From Methanoculleus chikugoensis (GTDB taxonomy: Archaea; Halobacteriota; Methanomicrobia; Methanomicrobiales; Methanoculleaceae): 64,000 nucleotides of DNA. The stretch covers positions 744,001 through 808,000 of the forward strand of contig NZ_AP019781.1 of NCBI RefSeq assembly GCF_019669965.1, written 5' to 3'. Below the pieces are notes generated by a model, which saw only the letters and a program-made list of their open reading frames with translations, was not told where the DNA came from and ran no database searches. Shown one piece after another: positions 17,907 through 25,690 of this stretch. The position numbers and the translations under genes are program-made. The first letter of the stretch is position 1. Each line of letters opens with the position of its first letter.

Positions 17907-18677
17907 TCACACGATGAGCCGCCTTCGCATCAGCCTGATGGCGAGAACGAAGAAGATTACGGTAGCCGCCGCTATCCAGGCGAGATTGAGGAGGTTTACC
18001 GGCGAGAACGCCGCGAGCGTGATTGCCCGGTTGACGGCGACGACGTGCGTGAGCGGAAGAGCGGCGAGGGCGAAGTACTGGATTGGTTCCGGGAGCAGAT
18101 CGAGCGGGAAGAACGTCCCCGAGAAGAGGAACATCGGGGTGATGAAGAGGAACGAGGGGTAGTTCAGCGCGTCGATGCTCGGCGTGATCGCGGTGAAGCA
18201 CATCGCGATGCCTGCAAAGAGGAGGCCGGCGAGGAACGCGAAGGGTATGAGCAGCAGGGACGACGGCATGGCGACAACGTTGAAGATGAGGAGCACGGGG
18301 AGCATCAGTGCGGCGTAGATCATTCCCCGGGTGGCGCCCCAGAGCATCTCCCCCGCGATCACCTCGTCGATGCCGACCGGGGTCGCGATGATGGCATCGA
18401 ACGTCTTCTGGTAGTACATCCGGACGAAGGAGGAGTAGGTGCACTCGAAGAAGGCCGAGTACATCACCGATATCGAGACGAGGGCGGGTGCGATGAAGAC
18501 GGGGTAGGGGATCCCGTCGACCGCCTCGATGTAGGTTCCGAGACCGAACCCCAGCGCCAGGAGGTAGAGAACCGGCTCGACGAAGGGCGGGATGAAGTTT
18601 ACCTTGTATGTCCTGAGGAAGGCGTCCCAGTTCCTCCGCCAGACGCTCCGGACTCTCGTGGTGATGTCGACGATCAT
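17907..18677 (-). CDS. ABC-2 type transporter permease
   Basis: Permease of an export-type ABC transporter (256 residues). The N-terminus (VRSVWRRNWDAFLRTYKVN) precedes six hydrophobic segments. The ABC-2/NodJ-like motif region YQKTFDAIIATPVGIDEVIAGEMLWG and the conserved FLFSGTFFPLDLLPEPIQY before the last helices fit drug, polysaccharide or Na+ exporters. It starts 3 nt after the ATPase gene, so the two form a two-component exporter. Substrate cannot be predicted. Confidence 0.88.
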   Translation of the reverse strand: MIVDITTRVRSVWRRNWDAFLRTYKVNFIPPFVEPVLYLLALGFGLGTYIEAVDGIPYPVFIAPALVSISVMYSAFFECTYSSFVRMYYQKTFDAIIATPVGIDEVIAGEMLWGATRGMIYAALMLPVLLIFNVVAMPSSLLLIPFAFLAGLLFAGIAMCFTAITPSIDALNYPSFLFITPMFLFSGTFFPLDLLPEPIQYFALAALPLTHVVAVNRAITLAAFSPVNLLNLAWIAAATVIFFVLAIRLMRRRLIV

Positions 18678-18680
18678 CGC

Positions 18681-19562
18681 TCACTCCCGCAGGCTCCGGC
18701 CGGTCAGCCGCAGAAAGACGTCCTCGAGGGTTGCCGGCCGGACCGTCACCGCCGCCTCGTGCCGACAGACCTCGAGCAGTTCTCGTGCAACGTCGTTCGG
18801 GCGGTCCGTGAAGACCTGAACCACGTCGCCGGCAAGGTCGTAGTTCAGCCCGAGTTCCTCCAGGCGACCAACCACCTTCTGTGTCCGCTCGACCTCGACG
18901 ATGTCGCTTCCCGCGTGCTCCCGGATGAGGTCCGCCGGGGTGCCCTCGACGAGGATCTTTCCGTGATCCATGATCACCAGCCGGTCGCAGAGGCGTTCCG
19001 CTTCGTCGAGGTAGTGGGTGGTGAGGACGAGGGTGTTTCCTTCGGCCCGGAGGCTCCGGAGTTTCTCCCAGATCAGGTGCCGCGCCTGCGGGTCGAGACC
19101 GATGGTGGGCTCGTCCAGGATGAGCAGTTCCGGTTCGTTGACGAGCGCCCGGGCGATGATCAGCCGCCGTTTCATCCCGCCCGAGAGGTTGTCGATCAGG
19201 ACGTCCCGTTTCTCGTCGAGCTGCATGAATGCGAGGAGGTCTTCGGCCCGCCTCTCCGCCTCCCGCTTCGGGATGCCGAAGTAGCGGGCGTAGATCAGCA
19301 GGTTCCGGTAGGCCGAGAAGTCCGGGTCGAGGTTGTTCTCCTGCGGTACCACCCCGAGATGGCTCTTGATCCGGCGGTGGTGGGTATCCACATCCATGCC
19401 GAAGACCTCCAGGGTGCCGCCGGATTTAGGGGAGATGCACTGGATCATCTTCATGGTCGTCGTCTTTCCCGCTCCGTTCGGGCCGAGAAACCCAAAGACC
19501 TCCCCCTCTCTGACCCGGAAGGCGATGCGGTCGACCGCGACGAGGTCTCCGAACCGCTTCAA
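18681..19562 (-). CDS. ABC exporter ATP-binding protein (NatA/CcmA-like)
   Basis: ATPase partner of the ABC-2 permease. Visible are Walker A GPNGAGKTT, the Q-loop VVPQENNLD, signature LSGGMKRR, Walker B LLILDEPTIGLD and the H-loop LTTHYLDEAERL, plus a C-terminal DUF4162-like extension ending DVFLRLTGRSL. The start is unusual. The only standard start codon in frame is TTG (19562), giving KRFGDLVAVD, which lacks the first six or so residues usual in the family. The frame remains open upstream and encodes the expected GDIIVAHDLLKRFGDL with GGAGGAGG upstream but no ATG, GTG or TTG. Confidence 0.88.
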   Translation of the reverse strand: MKRFGDLVAVDRIAFRVREGEVFGFLGPNGAGKTTTMKMIQCISPKSGGTLEVFGMDVDTHHRRIKSHLGVVPQENNLDPDFSAYRNLLIYARYFGIPKREAERRAEDLLAFMQLDEKRDVLIDNLSGGMKRRLIIARALVNEPELLILDEPTIGLDPQARHLIWEKLRSLRAEGNTLVLTTHYLDEAERLCDRLVIMDHGKILVEGTPADLIREHAGSDIVEVERTQKVVGRLEELGLNYDLAGDVVQVFTDRPNDVARELLEVCRHEAAVTVRPATLEDVFLRLTGRSLRE

Positions 19563-19784
19563 GAGGTCGTGCGCTACGATGATGTCCCCGATCGTTCCTC
19601 CTCCCGAAAGGGTCAGTGGAGTCGTGCGACTACAACATTCTTTCGCTCACCCTTCTGCCGCGCAGGGGGTTCCCGGCTGGGAGGCATGCAGCATTCCCGC
19701 CCGGTTCGGGCCGGAATTCCGGTCTATCGGGACGGGGCCCCCGCAGCCTTTTTGCCCGGCAGAGTAAACCGCACTTATCTGCAG

Positions 19785-20222
19785 ATGTGGAGTCGCAGCG
19801 AAACCATGATCGAGAATTCCAGGGATACAGGAGGGGTCTTCTCCCCTCCGGAAGCCGTATACGTCGATTCCTCGCAGTCCCGCGGCCGGGGCGTCTTCGC
19901 CCGCAGGGATCTTGCGGCCGGCGAGATGATCGAGATCTGCCCGGTTATCGTGCTCGCTGGAGCGGATGAGCAGGAACACCTTGATAAGACGCACCTCTTC
20001 GACTACTACTTCGCATGGGGGGAGCACGCCGCCGTGGCGCTGGGCTACGGGTCGCTCTACAACCACTCCTACCACGCGAACGCGGATCACGTCTGCGATC
20101 ATCTCCGGGGCGCGATCCGCATCTCCGCCCACCGCCCCATCTCGAAGGACGAGGAGATCACCATCAACTACGGCGGGCCGGCGGACTGCCCCGATCCCGT
20201 CTGGTTCGATGCGGTGGAGTGA
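19785..20222 (+). CDS. Small SET-domain protein
   Basis: Minimal SET-domain protein (145 residues from ATG 19785; ATG 19806 gives 138). SET folds transfer a methyl group from SAM to protein lysines. Visible motifs are SRGRGVFARRDLAAGEMIEI, the NHS-type core LYNHSYHANADH, and the end DEEITINYGG with the pseudoknot Tyr. There are no other domains. Stand-alone SET proteins occur sporadically in archaea and may methylate chromatin or translation proteins; the target here is unknown. Divergent from the ABC exporter. Confidence 0.82.
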   Translation: MWSRSETMIENSRDTGGVFSPPEAVYVDSSQSRGRGVFARRDLAAGEMIEICPVIVLAGADEQEHLDKTHLFDYYFAWGEHAAVALGYGSLYNHSYHANADHVCDHLRGAIRISAHRPISKDEEITINYGGPADCPDPVWFDAVE

Positions 20223-20652
20223 GTTTTCTTAACGCCCGGAGCCGCGCTGATCTGCCGTTCCGGCCCCATTTTGCTCCGGTTTATCCCCGGGGCAGAGCGA
20301 TCGTTGCCGGTATCGAGAACCGGGTGCCGGGGTACCGCCCCACCCTTGCCGGGCAGTTCAGGCCCGCCTGCCAAAATCTCCAGTGGAAATCAAGGGGTTT
20401 GCACAATACTCTCTATATTGTAGATATTCTCTCGATTCTCCGTTGCGGCTGTCGACCCCGGTAACCGTCCCGCAGGCCGTGCGGGTAACTCAGAACCGTC
20501 CTTTAAATTGGATGATTTGAGGGATTTAAGGGCAATTTGGGGATATCTCAGACGGGTGTCCGGGATGTAGGCGTGTGAGAAGGGAGATGCGGCCCGAACG
20601 CGCCGCGATTCGCCTGCAACGACCATATCGGCCGATGTGCCGTGCCGGTGCC
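20223..20652. other. Intergenic region with origin-recognition-box-like motif, no gene
   Basis: No gene seen. Apart from the motif at 20377-20400 it contains an A/T-enriched tract (AATACTCTCTATATTGTAG near 20404-20422, and 20500-20540), several imperfect GC hairpins, and the 3' flank of the downstream minus-strand membrane protein. Confidence 0.5.
20377..20400 (+). other. Candidate origin recognition box (ORB-like)
   Basis: TCTCCAGTGGAAATCAAGG followed by GGTTT resembles the archaeal ORB pattern, a CCAGTGGAAA core followed by a short G-rich tract, bound by Orc1/Cdc6. An A/T-rich segment follows. Only one strong copy is present, whereas functional origins usually have several, and the orc1/cdc6 gene is 6 kb away, so this is tentative. 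Confidence 0.35.
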
Positions 20653-21162
20653 CTATCTCCTGATGACCAGTTGCACCCGCTCGGTCCGCACGGTGCCTCC
20701 TCCGGTCGCCGTGACCACGGCATCCACGGTCGCGGTGGAGACGAGCGGCGGGAGGTCGGGGGCCGCGACCTCGTAGGTGAGCGGCGGGTAGGGTACGGAG
20801 ATCGTGCCGAGGTCATGGTTATCGCGGTATACGCCACCGAGCGCCGTAGCGGTGACGTTGACCTCGATGGGAGCGGCAAATCCGTCTTCTGGGTGCACCG
20901 TGAGCGTGAACCTGACGGTATCGCCCGGCCGGGCCGTGGCGGACGACGGGGTGACGCTGATCGAGAACGTGCGGGACGCAACCTGCACCGGGGCGCCCGT
21001 CGCGACCGGGGTTCCCGGGGTTCCGGCCGGGGCCGGGGGGAGGGCCGGTTCTTTTGGAGGGGGTGCGCCCTCGCTCGCGAGGAGGGCGTAGGTGCCGGCG
21101 AGCACGGTCATCAGGACGCAGATGATGACCGCAATCAGCAGGGGAGGGTATTCTCGTGCCAT
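20653..21162 (-). CDS. Membrane-anchored protein with an Ig-like extracellular domain
   Basis: The 169-residue protein has an N-terminal transmembrane anchor (PPLLIAVIICVLMTVLAGTYA), a Pro/Ala-rich linker, and one beta-rich domain of about 100 residues (FSISVTPSSATARPGDTVRF to the end) of the kind found in archaeal surface and bacterial adhesion-type proteins. It is exposed outside with no catalytic motif. The function is unknown. It is followed on the same strand by no close gene; the molbindin gene is upstream with its own start. Confidence 0.7.
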   Translation of the reverse strand: MAREYPPLLIAVIICVLMTVLAGTYALLASEGAPPPKEPALPPAPAGTPGTPVATGAPVQVASRTFSISVTPSSATARPGDTVRFTLTVHPEDGFAAPIEVNVTATALGGVYRDNHDLGTISVPYPPLTYEVAAPDLPPLVSTATVDAVVTATGGGTVRTERVQLVIRR

Positions 21163-21249
21163 GGGTGCCCCACGGTGGGTATGCCGGCAGAACGGTTGCC
21201 GGTCTATTTATGCGTTGCCGCCCTGCTCGGGGTAAAAGGGGTGGGTTGT

Positions 21250-21459
21250 TCAGTCGATGGCGACCATGACCTCGGTCGACTTGACCACGGCGTAGACTTT
21301 CTTGCCGACGGTAAGCCCGAGATTCTCCACGGACTTCTTCGTGATGACCGCGGTAAGTTCGCCGCCGCCGTCCAGCGCGATGACGACCTCTGCAGTGACG
21401 ACGCCCACATCAATGGCCTTTACTTTTCCGGGAAGCTGGTTTCTTGCGCTTAACTTCAT
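21250..21459 (-). CDS. Molbindin (Mop/TOBE-domain molybdate-binding protein)
   Basis: This 69-residue single Mop domain begins MKLSARNQLPGKVKAIDVG, the typical molbindin start, with TAEVVIALDGGGELTAVITK and KKVYAVVKSTEVMVAID. Such proteins oligomerise and store or sense molybdate and tungstate oxyanions in the cytoplasm. The frame is open further upstream, but the added sequence is not Mop-like, so the ATG at 21459 is used. Because ModC in this window lacks a C-terminal TOBE domain, this free-standing copy may provide the oxyanion-binding role in trans. Confidence 0.88.
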   Translation of the reverse strand: MKLSARNQLPGKVKAIDVGVVTAEVVIALDGGGELTAVITKKSVENLGLTVGKKVYAVVKSTEVMVAID

Positions 21460-21838
21460 GATGCACCGCGGCGGTGATCCTGCTCTCCGGGCAATATAAG
21501 TTTCGATGCCCGGAAGACCGGCGTGGTACGCAACCTCTCCCTGCGGATGGGGATGCCGCGATGCTGTCTGTCGCTGTGGGTTCCGGGATGGGGAAGAGCG
21601 GCGGCGCCTGGTGTCCCCCCGGCCTGCACGAGTGCTAAAATAGGGCTCTGTTGAATGCCTCACCCTGAGGCATAGCACCTGCTACCTCCATCGACGTTGC
21701 TGCACGCGAAGACGCGAAGACGCGAAGGGGATTGCCAGCAACTCTCTGGATTTCGCGTTCTTCGCGCCTTCGCGCGAGACTCCGGAGTTGTGATACGGTT
21801 CTCCTGGGCGCAAAAGAGTGGGTTTACCTGTCCCCGGA
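21460..21838. other. Intergenic region with CGCGAAG/CTTCGCG repeat, no gene
   Basis: No gene seen. The main structure is an inverted repeat listed separately. A second block near 21500-21600 is GC-rich without coding signal. Confidence 0.5.
21704..21780. repeat. Inverted repeat of CGCGAAG units (copy 1)
   Basis: Three tandem ACGCGAAG units (21704-21727) face CGCGTTCTTCGCGCCTTCGCG (21755-21775) across about 27 nt of unrelated sequence, so the transcript can fold into a long imperfect hairpin. The same modules occur at 42497-42580. Confidence 0.7.
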
Positions 21839-22822
21839 TCACTGTGCCGCGTCGACCCGACGTAGGAACTCCCGCACGGCCGTGAGGTATGCCCCGGTCT
21901 CTTCGAGGTGGTGGCTGTGCGAGGCGCCTTTAAAGACTTCGAGCTCCGATCCCGGCACCAGACTCCGGTAGTATTCCATGGTCGCGGGTGGCGCTTCGTC
22001 GTATTCCCCGCAGGTGAAGAGCACCGGAACCGGGACGCCGGCGAGCCGGTCGGCGACGCTGAACTCCCGGAGGGTTCCCGTGCAGGTGAACTCGCTCGGC
22101 CCCCACATCTGCAGGTAGACCGGCATGGCGAGGTGCTCGATCGACCTGTTCAAGCATTCGGGCCAGGGATCCGTCCGGCAGACGTGCCGGGTGTAGTACG
22201 CCGTTATGGCCTCCTGGTACTCCGGCGAGTCGAAGTTCCCGCCTGCTTCCGCCTCCCGGATATCCTCCTGCATCTCGTCGGGGAACGCCGCGAGGTTCGC
22301 CCGCTGGTCGGCGACCCACCGGCCGGCGTCCAGCAGCGGCCCGGAGAGGATGAGGCTCTCGACGCCGTCGGGTTTTTTAGCGAGGACGTATTCGGCCGCG
22401 AGCCCGCCTCCCCAGGACTGCCCGAGGAGGTGCACCCGGGAGAGGCCGAGCGCCTCCCTGACCTCGCCGACCTCGTCGACGTAGCGCTCCACCGTCCAGA
22501 GAGCGGGGTCGCCGGGCCGGTCGGAGTTCCCGCACCCGAGCTGGTCGTAGAAGACGATCGGCCGCTCGTCCGCGAGGGCTTCGAGCGGTTCGAGGTAGTC
22601 GTGCGTCATCCCCGGCCCCCCGTGGAGGACAAGGAGGGGCGTTCCCGCGCTCTCCGCACTGACGATCCGGAACCAGACCCGGCCGCCGGTGACGCCGACG
22701 TAGCCCTCGCGGGTGTCGCCGTCGGTTCCGGTTATGGTGACGTTCGATCCGTCGGCCGCCCGGCCCGTCATGATGCAGAGCGCGAGCAGCACCGTTGCGG
22801 TTGTGAGAACAAGAAGTAGCAT
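21839..22822 (-). CDS. Proline iminopeptidase-like alpha/beta hydrolase (membrane-anchored or secreted)
   Basis: The hydrolase has 327 residues from ATG 22822. The N-terminal hydrophobic segment MLLLVLTTATVLLALCIM is a signal peptide or anchor. Family features are VLHGGPGMTHDYLEP (oxyanion hole HGGPG), YDQLGCGNSDRP, the nucleophile elbow GQSWGGGLAAEY with catalytic Ser, an Asp in CGEYDEAPP and the His in KGASHSHHLEE. The motifs match prolyl aminopeptidases and the related tricorn-interacting factor F1, but the family includes other esterases, so peptidase activity is likely rather than proven. An export signal is unusual for cytoplasmic iminopeptidases. It sits at the left border of the low-GC island. 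Confidence 0.85.
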   Translation of the reverse strand: MLLLVLTTATVLLALCIMTGRAADGSNVTITGTDGDTREGYVGVTGGRVWFRIVSAESAGTPLLVLHGGPGMTHDYLEPLEALADERPIVFYDQLGCGNSDRPGDPALWTVERYVDEVGEVREALGLSRVHLLGQSWGGGLAAEYVLAKKPDGVESLILSGPLLDAGRWVADQRANLAAFPDEMQEDIREAEAGGNFDSPEYQEAITAYYTRHVCRTDPWPECLNRSIEHLAMPVYLQMWGPSEFTCTGTLREFSVADRLAGVPVPVLFTCGEYDEAPPATMEYYRSLVPGSELEVFKGASHSHHLEETGAYLTAVREFLRRVDAAQ

Positions 22823-22976
22823 GAGATTCTCCTGGACATTTTTCCCGGTATGGTTACCCCTGGAGTGCACGACCGGGGGGCTGTAGGGGGCCGGCGGCGG
22901 TGTGTTCCTGGTGGGGTGTTTGGTTGGGGATATTTTGAATATTATGAAATAGGATGGAAATTGCCCTTATGGTGAG

Positions 22977-23214
22977 ATGATTCACGTACCGACTCGGTTT
23001 GCAATCATAGCGTTCATATTTTTGCCGGGCGTGCTGACGTGCCTGTCTTTAGGAGCAGATGGGGCTGACATCGGGTAACCCCTCGGCTCATTTACGACGG
23101 TTGCAAAAAGCCGGGTATGTCACTATCGAGAAGGCGTTTTCCGAGAATCCGTATTCCATAAGCGTTCATCGCAATAAGACAAAATTTAAACGTGTCGACA
23201 GGCGAGAATTCTAA
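22977..23214 (+). pseudogene. Decayed winged-helix transcription regulator (HTH_34-like)
   Basis: The N-terminal piece MIHVPTRFAIIAFIFLPG (from ATG 22977) and, in another frame from 23059, MGLTSGNPSAHLRRLQKAGY, then VTIEKAF, align with the winged-helix pattern in which GLT-GNLS-HL-KLEEAGYV-VEK forms the recognition helix and wing. A frameshift near 23020-23055 separates the two; the second frame ends at TAA 23212 after 51 codons. A TATA-like tract (ATATTTTGAATATTA) lies upstream. It is probably a dead regulator at the edge of the low-GC island. Confidence 0.6.
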
Positions 23215-23221
23215 AGCGCAC

Positions 23222-24568
23222 TTAAGGTGGTTTGAAAAATGGTATAATGCTCCAGATTATTCTGACTATTCGAAGAGGTGTAGGTGTACTAACCCTCACC
23301 TCATTCTCCCATTCTTTTAAATTGTCTTCAAATGTCGTGCATTGACCGTTGACGCCGTAAAAATTATAAAGATGGCGAATCATCTCCATGTGCGTGTCTC
23401 TTAAGTAAATACTCCTATTAAGGATGTCATTTTGATACTTTAAAAATCTAGAGAATTTTCGAACAGATGGTTCGTCATAGTCCCATCTTCGCAGATTTTC
23501 CCGTGAGATTTTATATCGCTCAAAGATACTGTTATTCTTAGCTTTTAACTTGTCTATTTCTTGTTCTAGGAACCAGTCTAAGTCTTCGTAAATTTTTAGA
23601 TTTATAAGAGACAATTCAACTAGTGAGAGCAGATCCCAAAATATATGTAGTGCCTTCCTATTATTTCGAATAGATGAGAAAACAAAGCTAGTGTATGTAC
23701 TGGTCCCTAATAGGTAGATATCATCTAAAATCTCTAAATAGTCCAACTTCTTTAGTTCTCGATTGAAATATTTTTTCGCAAATAACTTTGCACTGACGTC
23801 AGATGCTATTTTTAATGTGGTAAGCCAACCCCGATCAGAAAATTGTGATACGTTTACTCCCTTTGATTTGATTGAGTATACTGATTGGTTGAAAGCCTTG
23901 AGAAATTTCTCTAAAATTGAATGCAATTGTCCTTCGTGGATATTTGACGCCCAACTCCAATTACTTTCTTTACCCGGGTATACTTTAGACGCAAGATTCT
24001 TGATTTCCGCTAGTTGCAGGTGTCCTTTCCAACTTAATTTGATGGGGACATGAATAACTGCATATCCACAAGGGTAGAAGTGGGCGTGAATTTTGCCTCT
24101 TGCATTTAATTTTGATACGTTCTTACTTACGTCTGGCATATCGATGGCTTCAAAAATAACTGGATTTCTAAGTTCAAAGTAAAAAGAAGAAATTCTATAA
24201 TCGCCAATATCTGGGCAGTAGTACAGAAGATTGTCACATGATCTTCTTCCTTGTGTACCACCAACACTTTGCAGAAGTTCAATAAGCTCGTTGTCCGTAT
24301 ACCCCTTTGGTCTAATCCGAAATTCACGTGGGTTAAAGCATAATTGGCTGACTCCTTGGACTTCTGGTGCTTGTGGATTTGAGTTGTCATCTGAAACATC
24401 CGATTCTGAATCATTAAGGTGTAAGAGGTCAGAAAAGCAATTCTCACTACGAAATATCGATCCCCAACTTGGGGTTAAGGTTGAAGGCGGCTTAAGAGGT
24501 CGATCATCGACGTTAACCACCTGTGTGTTCACAACGTACACAGATTGGATTGTCAAAGAGTATCCCAC
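23222..24568 (-). CDS. Unrecognised low-GC 448-residue protein of tRNA-linked island
   Basis: I do not recognise a family. Base composition is strikingly AT-rich compared with neighbours on both sides, a sign of transfer. The first about 75 residues are polar. The middle contains a compact segment with YYCPDIGDYRISSFYFELR and a patterned HAHFYPCGYAVIHVPI that looks like paired beta strands. The C-terminal 200 residues are helical and charged, and the last residues (IVRIIWSIIPFFKPP) form a short hydrophobic tail that may touch the membrane. The ATG at 24568 lacks a ribosome-binding site and lies inside the upstream 91-codon frame in a different phase, so start, coupling or frameshift is uncertain. 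A membrane-tethered effector or stress protein is possible but unsupported. Confidence 0.65.
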   Translation of the reverse strand: MGYSLTIQSVYVVNTQVVNVDDRPLKPPSTLTPSWGSIFRSENCFSDLLHLNDSESDVSDDNSNPQAPEVQGVSQLCFNPREFRIRPKGYTDNELIELLQSVGGTQGRRSCDNLLYYCPDIGDYRISSFYFELRNPVIFEAIDMPDVSKNVSKLNARGKIHAHFYPCGYAVIHVPIKLSWKGHLQLAEIKNLASKVYPGKESNWSWASNIHEGQLHSILEKFLKAFNQSVYSIKSKGVNVSQFSDRGWLTTLKIASDVSAKLFAKKYFNRELKKLDYLEILDDIYLLGTSTYTSFVFSSIRNNRKALHIFWDLLSLVELSLINLKIYEDLDWFLEQEIDKLKAKNNSIFERYKISRENLRRWDYDEPSVRKFSRFLKYQNDILNRSIYLRDTHMEMIRHLYNFYGVNGQCTTFEDNLKEWENEVRVSTPTPLRIVRIIWSIIPFFKPP

Positions 24569-24788
24569 CCATGCAAATGTGCGCCGGTGTGGCGAACACC
24601 TTGGACAATGAACAATTTTCTAGATTGTCCATAAGCCCACGTACGTCAAGTACAACATCACGGATCAACCTGCACGTGACATCTTGATTGCTGCAGTTCA
24701 AGGTGCCAGTGAGGTAACCCATTTCAACCTGTAAGCCGTACAGGTTGCCAGTTGCACCAGCATGACGCTCCCGGTCGGTGTTCTCCAT
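24513..24788 (-). CDS. Small protein with near-leaderless promoter, upstream of island gene
   Basis: The product has 91 residues, Cys-rich in its second half, and no recognised family. The ATG lies about 32 nt downstream of the centre of an excellent TATA box (AAATATATATTA on the minus strand), leaving a leader of only about 5 nt, which supports a real gene. The last 56 nt overlap the start of the 448-residue gene in another frame. Either the two are separate proteins with overlapping ends, or they are one longer protein split by a frameshift near the shared HICMG region (around 24565). Confidence 0.45.
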   Translation of the reverse strand: MENTDRERHAGATGNLYGLQVEMGYLTGTLNCSNQDVTCRLIRDVVLDVRGLMDNLENCSLSKVFATPAHICMGGILFDNPICVRCEHTGG

Positions 24789-24814
24789 CGCCGACTACCC
24801 CCCCCTGGAGACTG

Positions 24815-24826
24815 TAATATATATTT
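24815..24826 (-). promoter_or_regulatory. TATA box of the low-GC island genes
   Basis: Reads AAATATATATTA on the minus strand, about 32 nt (box centre) before the ATG at 24788. Confidence 0.6.
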
Positions 24827-24829
24827 CTT

Positions 24830-25209
24830 CTCCTGGGTGTAGGTGCCAGATTCGCTGGTTTCAGTTATACAAAAAAGCATCGAGGACAAATCTCAATTTA
24901 TAGCGTCATGTAGTATCAATCAAGACTAACCCTTCTTTAATTGCATAATTGAGTTGCATTTCTTGCAGACAAGCTCTCATCGACTATCTGTCCGGAGAGC
25001 GAATAGCCCGCTACGAGACTGAGCACTAGGGGCAAAAGCCATCTATCATCGCGCAGGACAACAGAGTTGTGCTTCCGGCAACCCCCACCGCACAGGTCTG
25101 CTGTGAATATTCGCTCCTAGGACTCAAATGGTGCATCAAGAAACCAGGAAACCTTGTGGAATATAAAAGAGCGAACCAATGACGCTGCGCCGCCAGTGCC
25201 AAACAGCAA
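24830..25209. other. Low-GC stretch between island genes and tRNA-Val, no intact gene
   Basis: No intact gene. A short open stretch on the + strand (about 24950-25029) would encode RQALIDYLSGERIARYETEH before a stop and reads like the end of a decayed protein, too short to identify. No integrase and no duplicated tRNA 3' end were seen. Confidence 0.4.
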
Positions 25210-25283
25210 TGGGCCTGCCCGGATTCGAACCGGGGATCTTCGCCGTGTAAGGGCGACGTCATAACCGGCTAGACCACAAGCCC
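25210..25283 (-). tRNA. tRNA-Val (anticodon UAC)
   Basis: The full cloverleaf can be folded by eye: acceptor GGGCUUG pairs with CAGGCCC (one G-U pair), anticodon stem UCGCC/GGCGA encloses loop CUUACAC with anticodon UAC, and the T arm is CCCGG-UUCGAAU-CCGGG. The discriminator is A. CCA is not encoded. There is no intron. The low-GC island lies directly beyond its 3' end, a classic integration position. Confidence 0.95.
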
Positions 25284-25690
25284 CGTGGATGCCTTATAGT
25301 GTTTTGCACCGTGACGGATAAACGTGTTGCCTGCTCCTGATTCCGGGGCTGTCGTGTCCGTGCTCTTCCGTCCGTCGCGGCTCGTGCTCACAAGCCTCTC
25401 CTCAAAAGCCCCCACCGCCCGCGCTTCGCGCTCCTCATTCGCACCTGACGGTGCTCAAACTCCGCTCCTGATGGAACGTCGTTCCGCCCCCCCAAGGGGG
25501 CGGGCAGTGCGTGGTGATAAACGATCGGCGGCACGGCGGTCGTTCGAGCATCGTTAGATGCGCAGTCCCATGGGAAGTTATATGCGGATCCTTGGTATTC
25601 CGGTAAGAATCCGCTCCGCGGGACGCCTCGATAGAGGCGCCCCTCTAAAGAGAGTTGAGGAAACGTACCAACAGGGCCTAAAAAAAGAGT
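25284..25690. other. Intergenic region with dispersed-repeat copy, no gene
   Basis: No gene seen; the open frame on the + strand is Arg/Ser/Pro-rich shadow. It contains a copy of the GCACC/GGTGC hairpin element (25440-25463), a palindrome around GGACGCCTC..GAGGCGCC (25620-25645), and, in the mch orientation, a T7 run just after the mch stop that could terminate its transcript. Confidence 0.5.
25440..25463 (-). repeat. Dispersed hairpin element (copy A)
   Basis: On the minus strand it reads GGAGTTTGAGCACCGTCAGG followed by TGCG. The core GCACC-GTCA-GGTGC is a hairpin. The element matches 42438-42461 at 23 of 24 positions in opposite genome orientation, and a diverged copy lies at 46826-46843. 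Confidence 0.7.

Noticed and set aside
18045-19784. Long + strand frame leading into the SET-domain protein
   Set aside because: The upstream about 580 codons are antisense to the ABC transporter genes and unlike any protein; only the C-terminal SET part is real.
22871-23221. Duplicated tRNA-Val 3' end as an att site of the low-GC island
   Set aside because: No match to the T-arm/acceptor sequence was found on the left side of the island, so integration at the tRNA remains only positional evidence.
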